Positions 1-9,467 of a DNA stretch of 64,000 nucleotides are shown here, one piece after another. The stretch comes from Cercophora sp. LCS_1. Its lineage: Eukaryota; Ascomycota; Sordariomycetes; Sordariales; Lasiosphaeriaceae. The stretch covers positions 1,612,001 to 1,676,000 of the forward strand of contig JAPZLL010000004.1 in NCBI GenBank assembly GCA_036250225.1, read 5' to 3'. A model generated the notes under the pieces. That model made no database searches and was not told the origin of the DNA. It worked only from the letters and a program-made list of their open reading frames with translations. How positions within the stretch are numbered: the first letter of the stretch is position 1; each line of letters begins with the position of its first letter. Position numbers and translations under genes: made by a program.

Positions 1-281
1 GTTTAAATTTTTAAGTTTGTTTTCATTCAGAATCAGGTCCTTTTACGGCATCCAATCCTCTGACAGGCAAGAAATAAGCCAACTCTAGACGTCATCCAAC
101 GACAAGAGGATCAAACTATTAACACACATGGGAAACACAAGGCAATTCGCTGACGCATGGACAGAAAAACATGAGAGAAAAAAAGGCAACGCCATGAGGT
201 GAGGGAGAAAGAACCCAAGTCCCAACCATTTTTGAAAATCCCAAACACCAGACCCAAACCCACGCCGAACAAACCCCAACC
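1..281. other. 3' flank of the C2H2 gene
   Basis: The stretch is A/T-rich and has no open frame with protein-like composition. It probably holds the 3' UTR of the minus-strand zinc-finger gene that ends at 282. Nothing else is seen. Confidence 0.5.
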
Positions 282-1103
282 TCACCTCAGCTTGGATGGA
301 ACCAAGCCGGGGTGCTGACTCCTCTCGTGCCTTCGAACGTTGTCTGCGCGCGAGCTGTAATCACACACACGGCACTTTGTCTTCTCCGACTTGGCGCCCG
401 TGCGGATGGCATACTCCTCGTGCCTGGTCCAGAGGTGACGATCGAGGGCCCGCTTGTCGAGATGGCCCTTGTTGCAGAGGGGGCAGCAAAAGTTCTGCTT
501 GTGCTTCCGCTCGTGCTTCTTGCGGTCAACTGCCTTCTCGAAGACCTCGAAGCAATCGGGCGCGGAGCAGAACTCGAGGTTGGGCGTGGGAGGGGTGGAG
601 AGGGGGGTACCAGTTGCCGTTGTGGGTGAGGTGGTGGCTGCCGGGGATCCAAGGTTGCTACCAGTGGCGCTGTAAGCCTCCCAGCCTTCGGGGACAAAAA
701 GCTCTGGTGAGTAGGCGGCGGGAGAGGCGTTGAGAAGCGCTTGCTCATCGAAGGGCGTCAGAGGAAACATGTCGGAGGGAAAGGCGGCTGGGTCATCGAG
801 GCACTTGTCGAACGCAAAGGCAAAGTCGGCATCGAGGAGAAGGGGAGAGAGGTCGTCGACAAGTGGCGTCACGGGAAATGAGGGATCAGCGTGCGACTGG
901 TCCCAGGATGTTGGGCTGGCAATTGGGTCGGAAGGGTTCATTTGGATGAAATCGTAGTAGGGTTGTTGGGCAGCTGTGCACTCAGGCATGGGGCTGTAGC
1001 TCGAGCTGGCTGGGACTTTGGGGACGGGGACGAGGACATTGACCCACTCCACCTGCTCGTCGAGGGAGCAGGGGTTATAGGCCTGGTTGTCGTAGAAAGA
1101 CAT
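282..1103 (-). CDS. C2H2 zinc-finger protein, likely nuclear regulator
   Basis: Single-exon protein of 273 residues. The C-terminal third carries three Cys2-His2 modules at about residues 179-200, 207-228 (CPLC with two spaced His) and 244-264 (CRVC with two spaced His), separated by basic linkers. The N-terminal 170 residues are Pro/Ser/Asp/Phe-rich, like an acidic activation region. Family knowledge suggests a sequence-specific DNA-binding protein, but the first two fingers have irregular spacing, so a protein-binding role is possible. The start is the first ATG of the frame. An AT-rich TATA-like run lies about 60-70 bp upstream, near 1164-1172. The targets cannot be told from sequence. Confidence 0.75.
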   Translation of the reverse strand: MSFYDNQAYNPCSLDEQVEWVNVLVPVPKVPASSSYSPMPECTAAQQPYYDFIQMNPSDPIASPTSWDQSHADPSFPVTPLVDDLSPLLLDADFAFAFDKCLDDPAAFPSDMFPLTPFDEQALLNASPAAYSPELFVPEGWEAYSATGSNLGSPAATTSPTTATGTPLSTPPTPNLEFCSAPDCFEVFEKAVDRKKHERKHKQNFCCPLCNKGHLDKRALDRHLWTRHEEYAIRTGAKSEKTKCRVCDYSSRADNVRRHERSQHPGLVPSKLR

Positions 1104-1319
1104 GGCGTCGAGGGTGAGGATTTCGTTGGGTTCGGTCTGAGGTGCTCTTGTGAGCGGTTCAGTATTTATTGCCTTTCGGCGTGGGCTTTGTGATAGCAGT
1201 TGGTTGTTCGTCAGCAGACGGTTAGTTAAGGCGGGCGCAGGTTGATATGGACCAGTTTAACGACTTAATCCCAGGTCGGGAAGGCATAGATGACAATGCT
1301 TCCAAGGGGCGCCCGCTCT

Positions 1320-2162
1320 CTAACAAACAACCATTGCTCTCGTCGGTTCCGCTTGTAAAGCTGAACCGTGACAAAGCCGACCGAGACTTGTTTGCCCCGT
1401 TTGGACCCTTTGCCGTCTTGTCGACAACGGTTTGTTCTCGTCTTGGCTTGATGAGCTCCTCGTCGGGCACATTGTTGCCTTGGCGAAGAAAAGTGAAGCC
1501 GCCAAAAGGCCGCTCAACAACGTCGTTGCTACACAGCCAGACGTAGATGTCAGGACCGACAGATCGGCACTGGAGAGGCCAAGCAACTCCGATATCAGAC
1601 TTTGTTGTTCGTCTAGATGGTGGAGGGCGGGGTGGCCATTGTTGCCGAGTACTCGGGGACCTGATCCCAAAGGATCGGACACTGGGGACGGCGAAGTGGA
1701 GTGGGGCCGGCTATTGACCGGTCGTATGTGGTAGCCCATGATATTTGACGACGGACAACTTGTGTCGGCGCCTTGTTGCGCATGGGCATCCCTGACAGCA
1801 CTCAAGGAGTCTCTGTGCATGGTGGATCTCCGTGGAGAATCCACCCCTCGGGAAGACCCGCCACGAACCGTTGATCTACTGTCATCAGACAATGTTTCGA
1901 TCGAGGACGTCGTTGCGTGTTCCCCAGCGGGGGGCGCGTGCACGTCGGCAGTCGAGCTGGCCGCGGCAAAGTGAGGAGGGTCGTTCGGGTGGGAATCAAT
2001 ATGGGAATCCATATGCCAATTCTGGGTCAAGCCGTGGGCGTGGCTTCCGGTGGTGGTGGTAGTGGACGGGGGGCTCTCGAGAGCGGCGGCGCCAGACGCT
2101 TGCCCGATATCAGGCATTGCAACAGCGATCGCAGCTCCCGCGAGCATCGTAGATAGACGCAT
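1320..2162 (-). CDS. hypothetical secreted or membrane-anchored Ser/Thr/His-rich protein
   Basis: An uninterrupted frame of 280 residues opening with an ATG and a plausible signal peptide (about residues 1-22, hydrophobic Ala-rich core). A long Ser/Thr/His/Pro-rich, probably disordered and O-glycosylated region follows, then a second hydrophobic segment near residues 207-230 (LLSGLLAASLFFAKA) and a basic tail. This would fit a secreted type-I membrane protein with a short cytosolic end. No family is recognised. The low complexity and the absence of visible introns leave a real chance that this is a fortuitous open frame. Confidence 0.4.
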   Translation of the reverse strand: MRLSTMLAGAAIAVAMPDIGQASGAAALESPPSTTTTTGSHAHGLTQNWHMDSHIDSHPNDPPHFAAASSTADVHAPPAGEHATTSSIETLSDDSRSTVRGGSSRGVDSPRRSTMHRDSLSAVRDAHAQQGADTSCPSSNIMGYHIRPVNSRPHSTSPSPVSDPLGSGPRVLGNNGHPALHHLDEQQSLISELLGLSSADLSVLTSTSGCVATTLLSGLLAASLFFAKATMCPTRSSSSQDENKPLSTRRQRVQTGQTSLGRLCHGSALQAEPTRAMVVC

Positions 2163-3058
2163 GGCTAAAGGACAGTCGCGTTAGTCGTCACATCACGGTC
2201 AAACTGCCATCTCTCGCCTACGAACCTGGGGCACGGGGGGTTAGGGTTGCCTGAGGCAGCCGGCTCCGCCAATCAGGGCCTGGCAAGGCAGCCTGGCTTG
2301 GAGGGCAATCACGTCGGAGTTCAAAGGCGAAGCGAGCAGTAGATGGTAAAGGTTGGGATGTGGAGAGGAAGGATTTCGGAAGAGGGTGAGGACGATGTTG
2401 AAGAGAAAGGTTTGGAGACCAAAAAGAGTCGAGACTTCGCACGCGACGAGGAGTCACTCGCCCAGTTTTATCAAATGAGGACAAAGTGTGGCTTTGCGAT
2501 GGCGTCCGCTGGAGCGCCTCTTGGCGACGCGGCAAGCGAGAGCTTATCCGTCTTTAGGCCTAGCGGATTGGCTCCCTCAGTGGGCCGTCCCAGTGTGCAG
2601 GGAAGAGAGTGGGGTGGTGCAGCGCTTGAACCAACCAGGTGGAAGGGCTTCGTGAGGACGGAAAGCCAAGGACACCTTGCATCCGTCCTCAAATGTGGCA
2701 GTGCAATCAGCCGCTGCGTGTTTAGGACGAAATGTTGACTGCGCTCCAAAACACCATGGACCGTAACGTTGAGAGGCCGCTCACGAATCCTTTCAACCAT
2801 CATGTTCCAGAACCGTGATTTTGGAAGCTGAGAACGAACCCATGGCTGTCATCTGCAGACGCTTCGTTTGTCTGGGAACCACGTGCCACCCCTTGAACAG
2901 CGGCTTTTGGCGAAGTTATCATAATTTTTGGCTTGTGCAGAGATGACGGACCAAAGCCATTGAATCGTGTCAAAGGTGTCAATCAACATGCCGATCATCA
3001 TTAGACATTCGCCCTGATAAGCCTATTGGGTTCCTTCCGCTACACCCTCATTTACCCA
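2163..3058. other. intergenic, no gene seen
   Basis: Several short overlapping frames on both strands have no protein-like character. The stretch probably includes the promoter of the 1320-2162 gene and the 3' end of the membrane-protein gene. Confidence 0.5.
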
Positions 3059-5099
3059 TCATCGATAATCCCCTTCTGGAAACTTTGCAACCACATCGTC
3101 CCAGAGATCGACCTCGTACACATCGCCAGGCGCATCGGCCACCTTCCTAGTTCCATATATGACCATTTTCGTCTCCCACACTTTCGCAAGCTCTTCGCTC
3201 CAAGCAACACTACGCCCGCCCAGCCTTTCCGTCATCGTTTTCATCAACCTAGCCATCGAGAGGACTCCTTGATGGTCCCTCAACAAAGTCTCCTTACACA
3301 TCCACATGGTGAATAGGATCGCAATGAGTTGAGTGACTAACATGACCCCAGAGATACTGATGGCTCTTGTCCATTGCACGTCCAACTTGTTCTCAACATA
3401 CTCCTCAATACCTTCATTGGGGTTCTTGGGCTCCTTGGCCAACCTTAGCTCAGCGCCAGCGAGGGCGAGGGCGGGGACGCGGGCAACAAACTGCGACGCC
3501 TGAAGCTCGGCTTCTGGTGGGACATTGGTTGCCTGGTTCGAGTTGCAGCTGAAAAATAAGTTGGGCATGTCAATGGAAAAAACCGACTGGAGGCCCGCGA
3601 TGTGTCTCTCCGATGTGAAGCCCGTTGTTGGGCGATTGGAAGTGTAGGATCCAAGCATGAGCAGAGCGTTTGCCAAGTACGGAAGATAGTCGCGTGGGAG
3701 GCTCTTGGCCCCAATTTCAGAGTCAACCCCCAGTCCGGTGATACATGTGTTGCATTCGTAGATAAAGCCGTTGAGACAGGTCTTACATCTGTCTATTGTG
3801 CCGTCTGTTTTGTTTACGTGGCCGACGCTGAGTATATCTGACCGTGCGTTAGTAACGGCTCAAGGAATTCTAGGCTACACACATACGCGTAGTAAGACAT
3901 AACGAGGGTTTCAAAAAGTTGGTGCCGTCTGTAAGTGTTGTCCATAGAATGGTGTCTTCTTTGATATTAGGCCCGTAACTCTCCACGATTTTGTACAAGT
4001 CCTTGTAGTCCTCTGGGATCATTGTCAACGAAGCCATCCTTCACGTCTTGTCAAGTAATAAAACTTACCTGTGAATGTTCCGTTCTTGACACCCTCGCTG
4101 TAAACGGTGTTGTTGACGATCGCCTTTCCAGTGCAGACCCCAAGACTTTGTAGCTTTCCATCCTTCCCTATAACAGCCTCGTTTCCCCTATACTCTCTAG
4201 GTTCATAAACGTACTCAACGGCGGTGCCTAGGACATTTCGTGACAACCCCTTGGGGACGCCCACACCTGTGAGGTTGACTTCGGCTCCCTGAAGCGGAGT
4301 GGGAATCATGAGCAGGCCAGTAGCCGCCCAGTTGCTTACAATAGCTGCCATGTTCTGTCAATTCCAGGCACTGGACTAACAGGCTCGGGCTCTTCACTCA
4401 CCAATGTTCTCCGCGACCTCTTCCCACTCGAGGCCATCCTGGTAGCCTACTGGCACGCGGATCCCGCGATCCTCTGCCGCCCAATTCGTCACAGCAGCAG
4501 GGTACTTGCTCCCCGGGATTTCGTTTAGGTTGAAGGCAAGACCGACAAAGGCAACGCTCAGCCGAATGGCAATGCTGGCAACTAGATAGCCGGCCACCCA
4601 CCAGGTAACGTATGTCCGTTTTCTCTCCACGACTAGGTGTTGCCAGAGAAGGCTGAAGGACCCTGTCGGCTTTGGGGCCTCCAATATCAGATCAACCTAT
4701 TGTCGCGTTAGACCCATGTCCTGCAGCGCGATGAGAATAACTCACATCTGAAGGCTTGTTGTGCCTCGTCAACAGAGGCCAACGCCCCATCTTCCCCAGG
4801 AGTTCCATCAGCGAGCCAAGCGACATACTGACAAGCGACGAACACAGAACATTGAGCGTGTTGAAGATTCGCTTCTCCATCTCCTCCAAGTTGCCCTTTT
4901 TTTCGAACCCGAAGACAACCAAGAGAAGAAGCACAGTGAAACTGATAGCGCATGCTGCTCGCCACAGTATATGGTATTTCAAGATCTTCCATTGCGCTGC
5001 CTGACATGAAGTGCGTTCAGTGGCGGGACGTTTGGGCGAATGTTCATGCTCGGGATCCCTGTCGGCCAAAAGGCCCATTTCTACCGAGGATCTCGACAT
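3059..5099 (-). CDS. five-exon multispanning membrane protein of unknown function
   Basis: Exons (minus strand): 5099-4746, 4696-4402, 4344-4069, 4012-3887 and 3837-3059, giving 609 residues. Each junction is a GT-AG intron of 49-57 nt and the frame is preserved throughout. The protein starts with a polar cytosolic tail. Then come hydrophobic segments in exon 1 (around AISFTVLLLLVVFGF and a second at NVLCSSLVSMSLGSLMELL) and one in exon 2 (around WWVAGYLVASIAIRLSVAF). A large loop with N-glycosylation sequons and a cysteine cluster (DRCKTC...YECNTC) follows, and a final membrane segment (VMLVTQLIAILFTMW) precedes a cytosolic tail. This topology recalls lineage-specific fungal plasma-membrane proteins, but I cannot name a family. 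The exon model is inferred from splice motifs. Confidence 0.7.
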
Positions 5100-5536
5100 C
5101 GCGAATATATTGACACGAACCGACGTCGACGGTGTTGCAACATATGGTCCCAGGAGCTCGCGTGAGAAGATCTCGTGTTAGTTCATCGCTATTCGTCACA
5201 TGCAAGTCGTTCATCTGGATTTTGGTGTGGATGAAGCTTGAGAAAGAAAAAGTCCGAACATTGGGCTCGACTCGGACTTGCATATATGGCTTTGGGTGGC
5301 AGGAATCCTCATGCAGGGTTCGAGGCGATGGCATTAGCTCAGCTCCTTCTTGGGGGCCGAAAACGTGACGCCGCATGCAAGGGACAAATCCTGTCAACAG
5401 GGCTAAGCCCAAATGAGGCATGCTCACATCGCACAGCGCCCCGAGTCGGACATAATTAGCAGTTATTCATCTTGATCAAACTTTACTGATTAGTTGACGC
5501 TCGAAACAAATAGAACACTTGGGTGGCAACACGCTT
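5100..5536. other. intergenic, no gene seen
   Basis: This lies between the start of the membrane-protein gene and the 3' end of the NAPE-PLD-like gene. The short frames present have no recognisable features. Confidence 0.5.
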
Positions 5537-7033
5537 TCAGAAGTCGACACTCTGACCGTGGTTCAGCGCAATGAAACAACGTCGGTTTTCAGGTCTGCCG
5601 CCCAGCGAGTCTGCGAGGCTCCGCACAAACACAACGTCTTGCTTCTGACAAGCCCACTCGAGCTGACCTAAAACTCTCAAAACCTCAGATGGCTCGGGAA
5701 CGAAGGTCCCCCAGTGCATTGCGATCGCAACTGCATCCTCGCGTTGTCCGGCGTCATCGTCTCCCCGTTCAGTCATCAGATTGAACACTCGCACAGCGTC
5801 CCAGGCCGGCATGTGGGTTGCGGCAGTGAGACCGGGCGAATGTCGCGGAATCGGACTCATCCAGTCGGGCATGGGAACAAGACTCCGAAGGTAGGAGAAG
5901 GTAGCTCCAACACTGATGGGAAGCAAGAGGATGTTGGGTCGACCGAGACGATCCCTTATGTCTGCGAAACAAGGGCATTCCGAGTATTGGTGCTCGACTG
6001 TTTCATCGACTTTTTGTTGATCAGGTGAAGGTGGCCACTTTGGGGAAGGGTGGAATTGGAATCCAGTATCTCCTGCAAAGAACACGCGAATATCCTTTCC
6101 ACCTGGTTGCTGATATTCGAGGAACCAGCTCGACCAAAGCGCAGTGTTGGCATCGAACCCCGTTCTCCCACTGCTATGTTGAGCAGGGGTGCACGAAATA
6201 TTCAGGAACCTGGATTCGTCTTGTGGGTCGCGAAGCTGAGCAGAATCCCACCAGTCAAGCTCAACAACACGATCTCCTTCGATCCCGCAGTCAACAAACC
6301 ATTGCCGGTTGTTGAGCGGAACAAAAAACCGGATGTGGCCACGATGCCTTTCCCAAAGCGCCATTATCGTATCAAAGTCGAGATGGTCGTAGTGGTTATG
6401 GCTGATGAAAACTGCATCGATTTTTGGAAGCTCGTCGACGTTGCAGGGAGGTGGGTACGTCCGAATCGGCCCTGCCATCTGGCTAGGCGAACACCGCATC
6501 GAAAAGATCGGGTCGAAGAGACACCCCACAGGCCAAGAGTCTTTGCAGTCGGCCTTGAGAGGGGGCAGTTGCACCAAAACACCAGCATGACCTAGCCACG
6601 TGATCTTTGCTTTGCCGCTGTTCGCTGCAGAACCGAAATTCGGCTTTTCAAGTCGCAGCAGGCGAGCAGCCATAGCGCCGGTAGAGTCTGGCCAGTCAGT
6701 GATGTCGGTGAACCGAGGGCTCACTTCAGGATTGGGAGCTTCCCTCGCTGCCGAAGAGCTAGGGAGCCGTGACATGGCGAGGTCGACGTACGGGTCCCGC
6801 TTCTCTTGGCCCCAGCTGAGATTCGCCCATGTTTGCGCTATTGTCGGTGTTTGCCAACTGGACCAGGGATTCTTGAACCCTAAGATCTTTTCGAGAGGCG
6901 CTTGGACAACTTCGGACGATGAAGGCGTCATTGAGGTCGAGGACGAAGCCGGATTGGGGAGAGTGACATGGTGAGCCTTGGGGTCGGTGGATTCAACCCG
7001 CTCGACTGAGAGCTTGAGTGGAGGAGGCGCCAT
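5537..7033 (-). CDS. N-acyl-phosphatidylethanolamine phospholipase D-like metallo-hydrolase
   Basis: Single exon of 498 residues. The metallo-beta-lactamase fold is evident: the zinc-binding HxHxDH motif at residues 212-217 (HNHYDH) sits after the strand AVFIS, a downstream GDTGF supplies the bridging Asp, and further His residues follow toward the C-terminus (AMHWGTF). The arrangement matches NAPE-PLD/FMP30-type enzymes, which cleave N-acyl-phosphatidylethanolamine to N-acylethanolamine and phosphatidate. The N-terminal 100 residues are Ser/Pro-rich and poorly structured. The ATG at 7033 is used because the frame's only earlier candidate is TTG. The substrate is inferred from family only. 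Confidence 0.85.
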   Translation of the reverse strand: MAPPPLKLSVERVESTDPKAHHVTLPNPASSSTSMTPSSSEVVQAPLEKILGFKNPWSSWQTPTIAQTWANLSWGQEKRDPYVDLAMSRLPSSSAAREAPNPEVSPRFTDITDWPDSTGAMAARLLRLEKPNFGSAANSGKAKITWLGHAGVLVQLPPLKADCKDSWPVGCLFDPIFSMRCSPSQMAGPIRTYPPPCNVDELPKIDAVFISHNHYDHLDFDTIMALWERHRGHIRFFVPLNNRQWFVDCGIEGDRVVELDWWDSAQLRDPQDESRFLNISCTPAQHSSGRTGFDANTALWSSWFLEYQQPGGKDIRVFFAGDTGFQFHPSPKWPPSPDQQKVDETVEHQYSECPCFADIRDRLGRPNILLLPISVGATFSYLRSLVPMPDWMSPIPRHSPGLTAATHMPAWDAVRVFNLMTERGDDDAGQREDAVAIAMHWGTFVPEPSEVLRVLGQLEWACQKQDVVFVRSLADSLGGRPENRRCFIALNHGQSVDF

Positions 7034-7645
7034 GATCAAAGCGTTCTCTCACCCTGAGGTGTCGCTGTGAATTTTCAGCCCTGGTGAAAAATCGTGAGAC
7101 ATTTTCGCAAGACCAATCAATGTCGTTGCGGGTGATCGCTGCGAGGTGAGATTTCCATGACGTCACGCCCTTCGGCTCCCTCTTGCACCTTCCCAAATTT
7201 TCACGACCCCAAAGCGTGCCAGAGTCGATGCTCGGAGACAATCCCGTCGCTCCGACAAAGCAGCGTTGATGCGTCACAACGGGTTTCTAGTGCAATTCGA
7301 GGGTCGCTCTCGGCTGATGATGGTGTCTTGGCCACTGGTGAACCAAACTGTCATTATTGTGCAGTGCGACGTGGTAGCCAAGCTCGCGTCCAAATGGCAA
7401 GCTGTTGCCTCAAAGTTTTCAGCTTCAGTCCTAGGGCACTCGGTAGAGGGTTGGCATTGCTCAACATGAGTCGATTTCGCCCTGCATGTCAGTTTCTGGA
7501 TCGTCTGTCTAATGTTTGTGACCAAACCCGTGGACTGAAGCACAAAGTCACCATGCATTTAAGAGTTGATGTTAGCCATGGATGATAATCGCCGATCCAT
7601 CACTCAATCGCAACTTCTTACAAGCGCAAGCCATCAACTACAGCC
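7034..7645. promoter_or_regulatory. divergent intergenic region
   Basis: This lies between a minus-strand and a plus-strand gene and should carry both promoters. A TATA-like CATTTAAGA run sits near 7555-7563, about 85 bp before the ATG at 7646. No other element is obvious. Confidence 0.4.
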
Positions 7646-8032
7646 ATGAAGCTCTCCGCCATCGCCACAACCCTCATGGCTTTTGCCATCAACCAGACCG
7701 CTGCCGCTCCGGCCGCGGAGTCAGTCACCCATATCGCTCCTTCCGCCATTGATAAGCGCGCAAACTGGAGCTTCACTCCCTACGCCGGCAACTCTTGTGT
7801 CGGCACCATCTCCCATCCCGGAGGCGGTTGGACCGGCAGATCCAGCAACCCCTGCAACAACTTTTCCCAGGCCACCAACTCGGTCAGGATGAACAGCGAC
7901 ATTTGTCGCATCACGCTTTACACTGTGCCAAACTGTCCCAGGACCGCATGGGGCACTACTTACGGGTACGGAAGCAATGGCTGCTTCAGCGGCAACCTCG
8001 GCTACCAGTCCTTCAAGGTCGATTGCCTGTAG
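7646..8032 (+). CDS. small cysteine-rich secreted protein (effector-like)
   Basis: 128 residues, single exon. A clear signal peptide (about residues 1-20, ending in Ala-rich AAAPAA) is followed by a short propeptide ending in Lys-Arg (DKR), a Kex2-type cleavage site. The mature part of about 89 residues contains six cysteines, enough for three disulfides, and is rich in Gly, Ser, Asn and aromatic residues. No enzymatic motif is seen. This layout is typical of secreted antimicrobial proteins, effectors or surface proteins in plant-associated fungi, and the specific role is unknown. Confidence 0.7.
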   Translation: MKLSAIATTLMAFAINQTAAAPAAESVTHIAPSAIDKRANWSFTPYAGNSCVGTISHPGGGWTGRSSNPCNNFSQATNSVRMNSDICRITLYTVPNCPRTAWGTTYGYGSNGCFSGNLGYQSFKVDCL

Positions 8033-8509
8033 CTTCCCAGCAAGTGCTACAGGGGGTAGCTAGAGTGGGTGACCTCCGATGAATGGTTACCTGTGTGGGG
8101 AGGAACCCGGGATGCATTGGACAGCGTTGGCAGCGAGGATTTTTCCGACCAGATGATGAGCTTCGTTGTCTTGTCTACCTAGGATTTGCCTCGTTACCTT
8201 TGACATGCCTTGTATAGGTATTCTCAACGCAAAGGTTTTTTTTTCCCTCCTGAATCTCTGGCTGCCCGGAAGTATTTGGTGGTAAACACGTTTTGGACTC
8301 CCGCACCCAAGCAGGCAGTCAATGTGGCGATCTTGTCCATGTCACAGTGTTCCACTTCTCAACCATCCAATTCCACGCCAATGTGTTCCTTGACCCGGAG
8401 GCCGTCCTGTATCACCACCCCGGCAACCCCACTTCCCTCCAGCATAGCCTGTACCGTATCGCCGTCACCGCCCTGTCCGTTTTCGGCCCCATCCATCGCA
8501 ATGGCGACC
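8033..8509. other. intergenic, with an open plus-strand frame lacking an ATG
   Basis: A plus-strand frame from about 8293 to 8565 reads like folded protein (for example FHFSTIQFHANVFLDPEAV) but has no in-frame ATG and no visible partner exon. It could be the remnant of a neighbouring gene that decayed with the terpene synthase relic. It is not called as a gene. Confidence 0.3.
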
Positions 8510-9265
8510 TCAACGCGGGGAAGCATCCAACCATTTCGTTGTTTTACGAATCATCGACTCCTTGATGCCAAAGTGGCGGGCATTCTCAGAGTGCCAATCA
8601 TCGGTCTCTCGGATCTAGCGGGCCAGTCTATCGATGTAGAAAGCAACCTGAGCCGCCATCTTATCCCCGTACTCCCGCAGGCACATCTCGTTGACCTCAT
8701 CTCGAAGCATCAAGAACTCGGCCGGGGTTCCGTTGTGCCAATCGTTGAAGAACCTTACAGCTTGCTGGACATCAAGGTCCCTTTCAAACATGAGGATGGC
8801 GATGATGCTGTGCAAAGCGTGGCCGCGAGTCCGTTCGAGACTGTAAGAGTACAGGCTCTAGAAAATAGGTCGTCGCCGGATGCACTTGGGAATACGTAGA
8901 AGGCTTACGCTGCATCCAACAACAGATTGGTTCGCGATCTGTCGGAGTTTCCCCAGTTTCGGATGCCGATGCAAGCCCTTAGTCAGGGCCAACCGTCGAT
9001 GAAATCAGGGAGATTCACTTTTACCGCGGCCATATCGATTACGGGTAGGTAGGGTAGCTTGGGAAGATGGCCCGCAAAAAGCACCGGAGACCGCACAGGA
9101 ACTATAGACACCCCTTCTTACCCTTGTCTGAAGTAGCGCTTGGAATTCGGATTCGTGTGCTACAGGGGACGAAGAAGAACCTTGCGCTTGCAGAACCAAC
9201 TTCTCTGTCACAGCAGCGCAGAGGGTACGCCGTCCAGTCTCCTTTCTGAGCGGATTTGTAACCAA
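8510..9265 (-). pseudogene. terpene synthase relic (class I, C-terminal part)
   Basis: Reading the minus strand, three segments match the C-terminal half of fungal class I terpene cyclases. One ends at LPYLPVIDMA...VNLPDFIDGW, the next is HRHPKLGKLRQIANQ, and the third follows a 51-nt GT-AG intron (8908-8858) and contains LERTRGHALHSIIAILMFER, then a DDWHSENARHFG tail. The last has the usual layout of the NSE/DTE helix and the W-x-ES-x-RYFG-like end of the family. The gene is broken. A one-base frameshift near 8985-8992 separates the first two segments, an in-frame TAG lies at 8615-8617 inside the conserved tail, and the Asp-rich N-terminal half is missing before the subtilase gene. The NSE motif itself is degenerate (SLYSYSLE, with the first Asn lost). 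Confidence 0.7.
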
Positions 9266-9467
9266 TTCCTAGGAGGAAAAAGGGTGAGAAAGCCACTGTA
9301 AGACGGCACATGAGAAGAAAGATGCTGATCATTGCTAGTCCGAGTACACGGTACCTCAGCGTTACAAATCTTTCCGGCATCGACGTAGGTTTCAAGGCAT
9401 CAGACACAACAACATCCTCCACCTCCCTCCGAGTTCTCGCAACGCGACATAGTCTCACGACGAATGT

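Noticed and set aside
8210..8899. Plus-strand 229-codon frame
   Set aside because: It runs antisense across the terpene synthase relic and shows no domain of its own.
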